Positions 8,170 through 15,510 of a stretch of 27,631 nucleotides of DNA are shown here, one piece after another. Position 1 is the stretch's first letter. Each line of letters opens with the position of its first letter. The stretch is from assembly GCA_020026155.1 (NCBI GenBank), contig JAHHQX010000020.1:1-27631 (forward strand), in the 5' to 3' direction. The translations under genes were made by a program, and so were the position numbers. This stretch comes from Actinobacillus sp. (GTDB lineage: Bacteria; Pseudomonadota; Gammaproteobacteria; Enterobacterales; Pasteurellaceae). The notes under the pieces are model-generated. The model did no database searches, had not been told where the DNA came from, and worked only from the letters and a program-made list of their open reading frames with translations.

Positions 8170-9213
8170 TTATACCAAAAATCCAATTTCTCGCATCTTC
8201 GCAATAACTTGGTCAGACGTGATATTTTCCATAAGGTGAGGTGTTTTTAATTTATATGCCCACGGTAATTTTTTTGCTTGGGGCTGTTCTTTAGCCAGGA
8301 AGTCATCATATACGGAAATCACTTTATCCAAATCATTATAAGGTCCAGTACGTTTTGGATTGTGATAGGCATAAAGTCCGATAACGGGTGTGCCAACAGC
8401 GGTCGCAATATGCGCTGGTCCACTATCTGGTGCCAAAACTAAGTCTGCTTGTTGAATTAACGCCGCAAGCTCAAGCAAACTGGTTTTCCCTGCTAAATTT
8501 AATGGCTTAAAATTACATGCTTTTTCTATATCTGCTAGCATTTGTTGTTCACGTGCCGAATTAGCTCCACATAAAATCACTTGTTTATTTTGTGCATGTG
8601 CAAGGTTAGCTATATCCGCATAACACTCTGGCAACCAGTCCTTTTCTGCTTTACTCGAACAAGGCGCGATGATCAAAGTTTGACGATTCGTATCAATATG
8701 CTGTGCCATTTTCTGCTGAGTGCTTTCTGGAATATTTAAGTGCCAAGTCAACTGAGAAACGGGGACACCAAGCATTTCTGCAAAAGCAATGAATCCATTG
8801 AGTACATGCGGATTTTCTGGATCTTGAATACGACGATTCACTACCCACTGTTGCCCTTCTCGACTACGTACTTTTCCAAAACCAATTTTATATTTTGCTT
8901 TAATACCTAAAGAAAGAATGGAGGCACGCAATGCAGTTTGCATATTTAACAACGCATCAAAACGTTGTCCTTTAAGTTGTTTCCAAAGGGCTAAGATACC
9001 TTTAATCCCTGCCTTTTTATCATAAACAACAAAATTTATTCCTTCCACTTGTGCAAATAATTGGCGTTCAACTTTACCAATAATCCAGGTAATTTTCGTT
9101 TCTGGCCAATAACGTTGAATCGCTTGCACAACCGCTAAGGCATGGCAAACATCTCCGATCGCAGATAGGCGTAAGATACAAATAGACTTAGGAGGCTGGG
9201 AAAAAAGAGGCAT
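8170..9213 (-). CDS. opsX: Lipooligosaccharide heptosyltransferase I, OpsX type
   Basis: A 347-residue GT9-family transferase that should add the first ADP-heptose to Kdo-lipid A at the inner face of the inner membrane. Seen: the N-terminal LRLSAIGDVCHALAV (about 14-28, nucleotide-fold entry) and the C-terminal APDSGPAHIATAVGTPVIGL, the GT9 sugar-nucleotide signature. It resembles Haemophilus OpsX more than E. coli WaaC by general sequence recall. AAGGAAAT precedes the start. It is the last gene of the minus-strand block after the two membrane-protein genes, separated from them by an intergenic palindrome at 9240-9281, so it may be partly uncoupled from the tat transcript. Confidence 0.9.
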   Translation of the reverse strand: MPLFSQPPKSICILRLSAIGDVCHALAVVQAIQRYWPETKITWIIGKVERQLFAQVEGINFVVYDKKAGIKGILALWKQLKGQRFDALLNMQTALRASILSLGIKAKYKIGFGKVRSREGQQWVVNRRIQDPENPHVLNGFIAFAEMLGVPVSQLTWHLNIPESTQQKMAQHIDTNRQTLIIAPCSSKAEKDWLPECYADIANLAHAQNKQVILCGANSAREQQMLADIEKACNFKPLNLAGKTSLLELAALIQQADLVLAPDSGPAHIATAVGTPVIGLYAYHNPKRTGPYNDLDKVISVYDDFLAKEQPQAKKLPWAYKLKTPHLMENITSDQVIAKMREIGFLV

Positions 9214-9239
9214 GAAATTTCCTTAAAAGTAAAACAAAC

Positions 9240-9281
9240 ACGCCCCAATTTTCACAAAAATTTATGCGAAAATCGAGGCGT
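9240..9281. repeat. Intergenic palindrome, hybrid-arm copy upstream of opsX
   Basis: Left arm ACGCCCCAATTTTC at 9240-9253, right arm GAAAATCGAGGCGT at 9268-9281. Arms differ at exactly the two positions that distinguish the GC-type and AT-type copies, leaving C-A and A-C mismatches. It lies between two genes on the same strand. Confidence 0.75.
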
Positions 9282-9293
9282 CTAACTTAAAAA

Positions 9294-9698
9294 TTAAAAG
9301 AACCAAGAATCTGCATTAACCCCTTGATTCATGAGCAACTTTATAAAACCAAATATCACACGAGCAATGTACCAAATCCCTACTAGTGGGAAAAGAACAT
9401 GAATTGTAGCAATCGCAAATCCCCCCACAATCGGAATAATCCATACCGTAATAAATAGGAGGGCAAGGATAATATTTGCCCAAATCGGATACCAAAAGGT
9501 TCTAATTAACCATGTGCAATGCTCAAAGTAGATCGTGCCAAGCATTTTACGACGCTTGCAATACGCCATAATCACGCCAACGAGCGTCCCAACAATTGGC
9601 AAAAATGTCATACCGAGAAAATAGAATACATACATCGTAATCATGTACGCTTTATTTTCTTTTATGATTTGTTGTTCTGAAATCGCTTGCGTGTTCAT
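9294..9698 (-). CDS. Small integral membrane protein, paralogue 2 (DUF4870/COG3671-like)
   Basis: A 134-residue protein with three strongly hydrophobic stretches (about 20-45, 73-95, 98-118) and a polar N-terminus. It shares with the preceding gene the pattern IAYCKR/IAYVKR, TIYxxHCxWLIxTFWYP and the C-terminal VNADSWxx, so the two are tandem duplicates. The pattern recalls the DUF4870/COG3671 group of small membrane proteins of unknown role; I cannot confirm this without a profile search. Its ATG directly follows the TAA of its paralogue with no bases between, suggesting translational coupling. No strong ribosome site is seen. Function unknown. Confidence 0.8.
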   Translation of the reverse strand: MNTQAISEQQIIKENKAYMITMYVFYFLGMTFLPIVGTLVGVIMAYCKRRKMLGTIYFEHCTWLIRTFWYPIWANIILALLFITVWIIPIVGGFAIATIHVLFPLVGIWYIARVIFGFIKLLMNQGVNADSWFF

Positions 9699-10118
9699 TT
9701 ATAGTAACCAAGAATCTGCGTTGACACTTTGATCATTTAACAATTTGATAAAGCCGTAAATAACACGCACGATATACCAAATTGAAATCACGAATAAGAC
9801 CAAATATGCACAAATTGCTAAGAGGACACCCACGTATGGAATCACCATTCCAATTGCAACAACGATAAAAGCACAGATAGCAATAAAAAACGGATACCAA
9901 AACGTCTTAATCAACCAGTTACAATGCGAATAATAAATCGTATCCCGCACATCATCACGTTTTACATAAGCGATAATTAGCCCCGCAACTGCTGCAATGC
10001 CGGGAAGAATCGTCATACCGCCAATAAAACAAATGTACATGGCGATCATCCATATTCTATTGTTTTGCATAATTTGTTGATTATGCTCAGAAGATTCAGT
10101 AATCACTTGATTTTCCAT
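9699..10118 (-). CDS. Small integral membrane protein, paralogue 1 (DUF4870/COG3671-like)
   Basis: A 139-residue protein with three hydrophobic segments and the shared core TIYYSHCNWLIKTFWYP (about 76-92) and tail VNADSWLL. It lies 30 bases after tatC and has an AGGAAAA ribosome site. It is the upstream member of a tandem pair. The conserved HCNWLI stretch next to FWYP probably lies at a membrane boundary. Position after tatABC invites a link to protein export, but nothing in the sequence proves it. Function unknown. Confidence 0.8.
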   Translation of the reverse strand: MENQVITESSEHNQQIMQNNRIWMIAMYICFIGGMTILPGIAAVAGLIIAYVKRDDVRDTIYYSHCNWLIKTFWYPFFIAICAFIVVAIGMVIPYVGVLLAICAYLVLFVISIWYIVRVIYGFIKLLNDQSVNADSWLL

Positions 10119-10148
10119 GGTATTTTCCTATAAAAAATTATACGGAAA

Positions 10149-11006
10149 TTACTGCTTATCCGTAGGGTGGGTTGAGCTTCCCTCTGCGGTTTCCTCTGTT
10201 GATTTTACAACTGGGGATGCTTCTGATGTTTTCTCTACATCCGCATCGTTTTCTTCGTCCTTGTCTTCTTTTGGTTGATAGAATGTTGCACAGACAACAC
10301 CGATCTCGAAAAGAAGCCACATTGGTATAGCAAGTAAAGTTTGTGAAATCGCATCTGGCGGTGTTAACAACATACCGATAAAGAATGCGGCCACAATGAT
10401 GTATGGTCGTTTTTTACGTAAATCTGCTGGTGTCGTAATTCCTGCCCATACTAATAAGATAATCGCAACGGGTACTTCAAAACAAACCCCAAATGCTAAG
10501 AAAATCGTCAAGACGAAATCAAGATAACTACTAATATCGGTAGCAATCGCTACACCATGCGGTGTCGTTTTAGTTAAAAACGCAAACACCATTGGGAATA
10601 GCACGTAATACGCAAAAGCGACACCAAGATAAAATAAAATCGTACTTGAAATCAGTAACGGATAAATTAACCGTTTTTCTTTCTTATATAAAGCGGGAGC
10701 GACAAATGCCCACGCCTGATACAGTAAATATGGAACCGAAAGGAAAACAGCAACGACACCAGTCAGTTTAAGCGGGGTAAAAAACGGCGTTACTACGCTC
10801 GTCGCGATCATGGTTGAGCCTTTCGGCAAAACCGCCAAGAGTGGTGCCGCCACAAAGCCATAAATATCATTTGAAAAATAAATCAAACAACAAAAAACGA
10901 CCGCCACAAAAATAATGCTACGCAACAAGCGATCGCGTAGCTCAAGTAAATGGGTGATTAACGGTTGCGTTTGCTCAACGCGTTCTTCTTCACTTTGTTT
11001 TGTCAT
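10149..11006 (-). CDS. tatC: Twin-arginine translocase subunit TatC
   Basis: A 285-residue inner-membrane protein that binds twin-arginine signal peptides together with TatB. Seen: TQPLITHLLELRDRLLRS near the N-terminus (the conserved cytoplasmic signal-recognition region) and six hydrophobic segments ending near 240. After them comes an acidic, Ser/Thr-rich cytoplasmic tail of about 45 residues, making it longer than E. coli TatC (258). Its ATG overlaps the TGA of tatB by four bases (ATGA), so translation is coupled. Confidence 0.97.
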   Translation of the reverse strand: MTKQSEEERVEQTQPLITHLLELRDRLLRSIIFVAVVFCCLIYFSNDIYGFVAAPLLAVLPKGSTMIATSVVTPFFTPLKLTGVVAVFLSVPYLLYQAWAFVAPALYKKEKRLIYPLLISSTILFYLGVAFAYYVLFPMVFAFLTKTTPHGVAIATDISSYLDFVLTIFLAFGVCFEVPVAIILLVWAGITTPADLRKKRPYIIVAAFFIGMLLTPPDAISQTLLAIPMWLLFEIGVVCATFYQPKEDKDEENDADVEKTSEASPVVKSTEETAEGSSTHPTDKQ

Positions 11007-11785
11007 ACTGTTTTTTTCTGTTGTGATGGTTTATTTGAAACGGGCTGTGCTGGTTCAACTTCTTCATAATCCGCTAAATCATCAGATGTAAAATAAGCAG
11101 GATTAATCACAATTTCTTTAGGTTGTTTTTCTTCCGCTACATTTTCCTTTTGTGCTGGTTTTTGCACAAATTCTGGCTCATCAGGGGGGGGCATCGGAAT
11201 GTTGGCTGTTGGAGAAGCATTAAATGGTTCTACTGACCAACTTTCAGGAATAAACTCCACTTCTTGTTCTGCTGCCGCAATTTTCTCTTCGTCTTCCGCA
11301 TTTTTGATCAATTCTGAAGTTGCTTCCGAACTTTTTTGTGTCGCACTCGCACTTGATTCTACTTTCTCAGGCGCTTTTTCTTCAAGCACAGAAGGTTTCT
11401 CTGCCACCTCAGCGGAAGAGATCGCTTTTTCACCAGAAGTTACAGGTGGATTTACCGCATCATTAAAACTTTTCTCAGTTTCTTGAATACCTTTGGTTAA
11501 ATCCGCTTTCATTTTTTCTGCTGACGCGCGAAGATCTTTAACAGTCTGACTTAATTCTGGAGAAAGTTTTTCCACATTAAGCTGTTCTGCTTTTTTGATA
11601 CTTTCCTGCAATTCCTGAAGTTTTAACTCTTGGGTTAGTTCATTTTGTACTGTATTAGCAAGATTGCGTGCGGTATTGATCCATCCCATTACCGTACGAA
11701 TTGCCACTGGAAGTCTTTTCGGACCAAGTACAATAAGTCCTATCACCAAGAGTAACAGTATTTCTGAAAAACCAATATCAAACAC
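11003..11785 (-). CDS. tatB: Sec-independent translocase subunit TatB, long tail
   Basis: A 260-residue protein with one N-terminal membrane helix followed by an amphipathic helix. Seen: MFDIGFSEILLL with Glu8, then GPKRLP at 21-26, which identify TatB rather than TatA. E. coli TatB is 171 residues. Here the region after about 110 is a long, low-complexity tail rich in Glu, Ala, Ser and Pro. An eight-base G run (C8 on the coding strand) encodes Pro199-Pro201. It starts three bases after tatA ends and overlaps tatC. Confidence 0.95.
   Translation of the reverse strand: MFDIGFSEILLLLVIGLIVLGPKRLPVAIRTVMGWINTARNLANTVQNELTQELKLQELQESIKKAEQLNVEKLSPELSQTVKDLRASAEKMKADLTKGIQETEKSFNDAVNPPVTSGEKAISSAEVAEKPSVLEEKAPEKVESSASATQKSSEATSELIKNAEDEEKIAAAEQEVEFIPESWSVEPFNASPTANIPMPPPDEPEFVQKPAQKENVAEEKQPKEIVINPAYFTSDDLADYEEVEPAQPVSNKPSQQKKTV
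11184..11191. repeat. Homopolymer C8 tract within tatB coding strand
   Basis: Eight consecutive G on the plus strand (C on the coding strand) inside the tatB tail, at codons 199-201. Slippage by one base would shift frame in the last quarter of TatB and move its stop away from the tatC start. Confidence 0.9.
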
Positions 11786-11788
11786 GGA

Positions 11789-12046
11789 TTATGCCTGTTC
11801 TTTGTCTTTTGCTTTTTCGGTAGTTTGTGTGTTTTGTTGTGCGTTTTCTTCAATTTTATTGAATTTAGCATCATTGTTCACACTACTTGCATTGTTTTCT
11901 TGATCGTTTTCACTCATTGCTTTCTTGAAATCTCGTACGGCACCGCCAAGATCTGAACCAATGGTACGAAGTTTTTTGGTACCAAAAATTACTACAACAA
12001 CAAGTAATAAGATAAGTAATTGCCAAATACTAACGCCTGCGAACAT
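11789..12046 (-). CDS. tatA: Sec-independent translocase subunit TatA
   Basis: An 85-residue pore-forming subunit. Seen: MFAGVSIWQLLILLLVVVVI membrane helix, the conserved FG at 21-22 followed by TKKLRTIGSDLGGAVRDFKK (amphipathic helix), then a polar, Gln/Asn/Lys-rich tail. Length matches E. coli TatA (89). A GGAGGAAC-type ribosome site precedes the ATG. It heads tatABC; a 110-base gap from ubiB holds a possible separate promoter. Confidence 0.97.
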   Translation of the reverse strand: MFAGVSIWQLLILLLVVVVIFGTKKLRTIGSDLGGAVRDFKKAMSENDQENNASSVNNDAKFNKIEENAQQNTQTTEKAKDKEQA

Positions 12047-12090
12047 AATGTTCCTCCATAAAATAATTAGATAATAGTAATAACTTGCGA

Positions 12091-12119
12091 AGTATAACCC
12101 TTTTGCTGTGAATGAAAAA
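12091..12119 (-). promoter_or_regulatory. Candidate promoter of tatA
   Basis: On the minus strand TATACT (12096 down to 12091) lies 17 bases after TTTTTC (12119 down to 12114). The -10 is good and the -35 is poor. It sits in the 110-base ubiB-tatA gap, so tatABC may have its own start besides readthrough from ubiEB. Confidence 0.35.
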
Positions 12120-12156
12120 GCATAAAGGGCGTTTTTCTTTACAATTTTTTAACTTA

Positions 12157-13797
12157 TTAACGCCGCCAACCGATTAAAAGGAAACAAACACTAATAAACC
12201 AAAAGATACTAGCCAACATGCCAGAAAAAGTTTGGAACTGCCATAATCCCGCAAGAAAAAATACTCCACTACCCACTAATGATAACACCTTTTTTTGCCA
12301 CTTTTGCTGAGCAATTAATTGTTTATTGATCTGGATTAATTGATACGAAAGGTTTTTCTGTTGTTCAAGTGCTTCTATAAGTTTGACAGGAACATCGGGA
12401 AGATGTTCTTGTAAAAATGGCAATTGTACTTTCAATTTTTTAAGTGCTTTTTTAAGACTCATTTGTTCTTCTAACCAATTTTGTAAAAAAGGCTTTGCCG
12501 TTTTCCACAGATCAAGATGAGGATCTAACTGGCGCCCTAAACCTTCTACATAGAGCATTGTTTTCTGGAGAAGAACTAATTGAGGTTGGACTTGCATATT
12601 AAAATCACGTGCGACATTAAATAAATTCATCAATACTTCGCCAAAAGAGATCTCAGACAATGACTTCTCAAAAATTGGTTCACAAACTTGACGAAAAGCT
12701 GCCTCAAAAGCATCAATATCGGTATCAGGAGGCGTCCACCCTGCTGCCACATGCATTTCAGCGACAACACGATAGTCACGATTAAAAAAACCAACAAAAC
12801 TTTCGGCCAAATAACGCTTATCTTTTTCATTAAGATGCCCGACAATTCCACAATCTACAGCAATATATTGAGGATTTTCTTTGTTATCTGGACTAACAAA
12901 AATATTACCAGCATGCATATCGGCATGGAAAAAACTGTCACGGAAAACTTGAGTAAAAAATACTTCTACACCACGTTCCGCCAAGATAGGTAAATTTATT
13001 CCTGCCGATTCCAGTGCCGCAATATCCCCCACTGGAATGCCGTAAATGCGCTCCATCACAATCATATTTTGATGAGCGAATTGTGGATACATTTCAGGAA
13101 TATAAAGTTTATCGCTATTGAGAAAATTATGACGAAGCTTTTGTGCATTTTTCATTTCGATTCGCAAATCCAGCTCATCATTTAGGGTCCTCTCATATTC
13201 CTTAACGACTTCCACTGGGCGGAGACGGTAAGATTCAGGCGCAATTTTTAAAAGAATTTCAGCACATTGGTGCATAAGTGCTAAATCAGCCTGAATTTTT
13301 TCTCGAATATCGGGGCGTAAAATTTTAATAACGACTTCTTTTCCAGCATTTGGTTGCATAGCGTTAAATTTAGCAGTATGTACTTGAGCAAGCGACGCCG
13401 AGGCTAATGCAATTTCATCAAACTCACAAAACCAGGTTTCTAATTTTCCTCCAAGCGCTTTCTCAATTTCAGCGCGTGCCAACTCGCCAGAGAAAGGGGG
13501 AACTTTATCTTGTAATAAGGCTAATTCATTTGCAATTTCTGGGGGGAAAAGTTCACGGCGAGTGGATAACATTTGCCCGAATTTAATCCATACGGGACCT
13601 AATTCTTGGAGTGCATAACGTAAGCGCACGCCATAAGCAAGATCGGGATATTGATTTTTTTCCCAAAAAATCAATTTTCGTCCAAGTTTAAAAGGCAATA
13701 TGATGTTTTGCTTCGGTAACTTTTCATCTAATCCATAACGCAAAAAGGTTTGTAAAATATGATAAAGACGCTTTGAGTTAGCGAACGTTTTAGGCAT
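12157..13797 (-). CDS. ubiB: Ubiquinone biosynthesis ATPase/kinase-like protein UbiB
   Basis: A 546-residue atypical kinase of the ABC1/ADCK/UbiB family (E. coli UbiB 546), membrane-anchored and needed for ubiquinone synthesis. Seen: the family-specific KFGQ at 72-75 in WIKFGQMLSTRRELFP, the altered Ala-rich loop LASASLAQVH (131-140), VVIKILRPD with the invariant Lys158, catalytic HADMHAGN at 291-298, the metal-binding VDCGIVG at 314-320, and two C-terminal membrane helices (about 503-545). It follows ubiE by 24 bases. Confidence 0.97.
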   Translation of the reverse strand: MPKTFANSKRLYHILQTFLRYGLDEKLPKQNIILPFKLGRKLIFWEKNQYPDLAYGVRLRYALQELGPVWIKFGQMLSTRRELFPPEIANELALLQDKVPPFSGELARAEIEKALGGKLETWFCEFDEIALASASLAQVHTAKFNAMQPNAGKEVVIKILRPDIREKIQADLALMHQCAEILLKIAPESYRLRPVEVVKEYERTLNDELDLRIEMKNAQKLRHNFLNSDKLYIPEMYPQFAHQNMIVMERIYGIPVGDIAALESAGINLPILAERGVEVFFTQVFRDSFFHADMHAGNIFVSPDNKENPQYIAVDCGIVGHLNEKDKRYLAESFVGFFNRDYRVVAEMHVAAGWTPPDTDIDAFEAAFRQVCEPIFEKSLSEISFGEVLMNLFNVARDFNMQVQPQLVLLQKTMLYVEGLGRQLDPHLDLWKTAKPFLQNWLEEQMSLKKALKKLKVQLPFLQEHLPDVPVKLIEALEQQKNLSYQLIQINKQLIAQQKWQKKVLSLVGSGVFFLAGLWQFQTFSGMLASIFWFISVCFLLIGWRR

Positions 13798-13821
13798 ATT
13801 GCCTCCTAAAGTTAAATATTT

Positions 13822-14595
13822 TTATTTTTCACCAGTATGAAGTGCGACGATGCCCCCACTTAAGTTTTTATAATGTACATTTTTAAAGCCCGCTTGCAAC
13901 ATCATTTTTTTCAAAACATCTTGAGTTGGGTGCATGCGGATAGATTCAGCCAGATAGCGATAACTCGCTGCATCGTGAGCTATCATTTGCCCTAGATGTG
14001 GCAAAATATGAAAAGAATAAAAATGATACGCCGAAGCAAGACTACGTCTGCATGGATGGGAAAACTCCAAAACAGATAATTGACCGCCTGGTTTTAGAAC
14101 ACGTAACATAGAACGTAACGCTTTATTTTTATCCGTAACATTACGCAACCCAAAACCAATGATAATACGATCAAAGCTATTTTCTTCAAAAGGTAATGCC
14201 TCTGCATTTGCTTGTTGATAGGCAATATTATTCAATACTGGCAAATGCCCTAATTTTTCTTGTGCAACCGCAAGCATACTCGGATTGATATCGGCAAGTA
14301 CGACTTGCCCATTTTCACCAACAAGCGGAGAAAGCTTAGCCGTAAAATCGCCTGTTCCACCCGCAAGATCCAGAACCCGTTGTCCTTTTTGAATATTAGA
14401 ATGTGCCAACGTAAATTTTTTCCAATGACGATGAATACCAAACGATAGCAGGTCATTCATTAAATCGTATTTTGTCGCCACCGAATTAAAAACATTAGCA
14501 ACAAGTAATTGTTTTTCATTTTTGGCAACCTGTTGGAAACCAAAATCAGTACTTTCTTGAGAAGCTTTTTCTGCTATTAAAATTTCTTCTTTCAT
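13822..14595 (-). CDS. ubiE: Ubiquinone/menaquinone C-methyltransferase UbiE
   Basis: A 257-residue SAM-dependent methyltransferase for the quinone ring. Seen: SVATKYDLMNDLLSFG (UbiE signature 1), VLDLAGGTGDFT (SAM-binding motif I), NAEALPF and IGFGLRNVTDK. The reading frame stays open to a TTG at 14658, but that TTG abuts a TATAAT at 14647-14652. I therefore place the start at the ATG at 14595, which gives a length close to E. coli UbiE (251) and the right N-terminal alignment. The ribosome site there is weak. It heads the ubiE-ubiB-tat block. The accessory gene ubiJ, usual between ubiE and ubiB, is absent. Confidence 0.94.
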   Translation of the reverse strand: MKEEILIAEKASQESTDFGFQQVAKNEKQLLVANVFNSVATKYDLMNDLLSFGIHRHWKKFTLAHSNIQKGQRVLDLAGGTGDFTAKLSPLVGENGQVVLADINPSMLAVAQEKLGHLPVLNNIAYQQANAEALPFEENSFDRIIIGFGLRNVTDKNKALRSMLRVLKPGGQLSVLEFSHPCRRSLASAYHFYSFHILPHLGQMIAHDAASYRYLAESIRMHPTQDVLKKMMLQAGFKNVHYKNLSGGIVALHTGEK

Positions 14596-14646
14596 AATTA
14601 TAATGTGTATGATCCAAACAAAAAAAATAAAAAATAAAGCTTGATC

Positions 14647-14652
14647 ATTATA
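14647..14652 (-). promoter_or_regulatory. -10 element of the ubiE promoter
   Basis: A perfect TATAAT on the minus strand, about 52 bases upstream of the chosen ubiE ATG. No good -35 element is seen at the right distance, so confidence is moderate. It overlaps the longer reading frame's TTG codon, arguing against that start. Confidence 0.5.
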
Positions 14653-14682
14653 CGCCAATTTTATTTTTTTGCGCTTAACCTA

Positions 14683-14710
14683 TTGAATTATTTTCTTTAT
14701 CTTGTATGAT
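14683..14710 (+). promoter_or_regulatory. Candidate promoter of yhhQ
   Basis: TTGAAT at 14683-14688, 16 bases, TATGAT at 14705-14710. It predicts a start near 14717 and an 87-base leader that holds a 7-bp hairpin (14726-14744) and the probable preQ1 aptamer. Confidence 0.5.
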
Positions 14711-14755
14711 GTCGCCCCTTAATTAATGTGTATTTTTTACACATTTTCAGAAAAA

Positions 14756-14797
14756 TTGAGTTCCCTAACCTCAATGATGTTTTTATTTAAAAAGGAT
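14756..14797 (+). promoter_or_regulatory. Probable preQ1-I riboswitch controlling yhhQ translation
   Basis: Stem TTGAG (14756-14760) with CTCAA (14770-14774), a nine-base loop TTCCCTAAC, then a tail ending in A-rich AAAAAGGA (14789-14796). The loop and stem share the TAACC-x-CA segment of the known small preQ1-I aptamers, and loop UCC (14762-14764) can pair with GGA (14794-14796) to form the H-type pseudoknot. That GGA is the ribosome site for the ATG at 14804, so ligand binding would block translation. preQ1-I elements are known upstream of this transporter family in some gammaproteobacteria. Caution: the tail between stem and pseudoknot is longer than usual, and TTTTT (14780-14784) could compete for AAAAA (14789-14793). 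Confidence 0.6.
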
Positions 14798-14803
14798 AAT
14801 TTT

Positions 14804-15508
14804 ATGCATAACAAAACGCTTACTCTTTCAGCTCAGCAAAAAATCTACGCACTTATCATTCTGAGTTTTTTCCATATTTTGGTTATCACTGCCAGTAACT
14901 ATTTAGTGCAAATTTCTTTTCCCGTGACGCTCCCGCTACATTGGTTAGGCTTACAAGATTTTACGTTCCATTCAACATGGGGGACATTGACCTTTCCATT
15001 TGTTTTCTTGGCAACGGATCTAACTGTGCGTATTTTTGGAGCGACCTTAGCGCGAAAAATTATTTTTTCTGTGATGTTTCCCGCATTACTTATCAGCTAC
15101 GTGATTTCTACGCTATTTGATAATGCTCATTTTCAGGGCTTTTCCGCATTAACACATTTTAATTTCTTTGTATTCCGCATTGCCGCCGCAAGTTTTGCAG
15201 CGTATGCCGTAGGACAGTTATTGGATGTGACCGTATTTAATCGTTTACGCCAATTAAAATGGTGGTGGATTGCGCCAACATCTTCAATGATCTTTGGCTC
15301 AATGGCGGATACTTACGTTTTCTTTAGCGTGGCATTTTACGCAAGCTCTGATATCTTCATGGCAAATCATTGGTTTGAAATTGGTGTGGTAGATTATTGC
15401 TTTAAACTGTTCGTTGGCTTAGTGCTCTTTGTACCAGCTTATGGTGTAATTCTTAATTACATCATGCACCATTTACAAAACCTCACCCACCGCTTACAAA
15501 CTGCATAA
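14804..15508 (+). CDS. yhhQ: Queuosine-precursor transporter YhhQ (VUT family)
   Basis: A 234-residue inner-membrane protein that imports 7-deazaguanine precursors (preQ0/preQ1) for queuosine in tRNA. Seen: about six hydrophobic segments, the family core GTLTFPFVFLATDLTVRIFG (near 60-80), and later a Ser/Gly-Ala-Asp stretch FGSMADTYVFF. The frame is open from an ATG at 14726, but the ATG at 14804 is chosen: it has AAGGA seven bases upstream, gives the family length, and leaves the leader free for the probable preQ1 aptamer. It is divergent from ubiE. A half copy of the intergenic repeat and a strong terminator follow. Confidence 0.93.
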   Translation: MHNKTLTLSAQQKIYALIILSFFHILVITASNYLVQISFPVTLPLHWLGLQDFTFHSTWGTLTFPFVFLATDLTVRIFGATLARKIIFSVMFPALLISYVISTLFDNAHFQGFSALTHFNFFVFRIAAASFAAYAVGQLLDVTVFNRLRQLKWWWIAPTSSMIFGSMADTYVFFSVAFYASSDIFMANHWFEIGVVDYCFKLFVGLVLFVPAYGVILNYIMHHLQNLTHRLQTA

Positions 15509-15510
15509 TC

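Noticed and set aside
14596..14658. N-terminal extension of ubiE by 21 codons from a TTG
   Set aside because: The TTG abuts the TATAAT at 14647-14652, and the added residues are hydrophobic and absent from the family.
14726..14803. N-terminal extension of yhhQ by 26 codons
   Set aside because: It would translate through the leader hairpin and the probable preQ1 aptamer. The downstream ATG has a good ribosome site and the family length.
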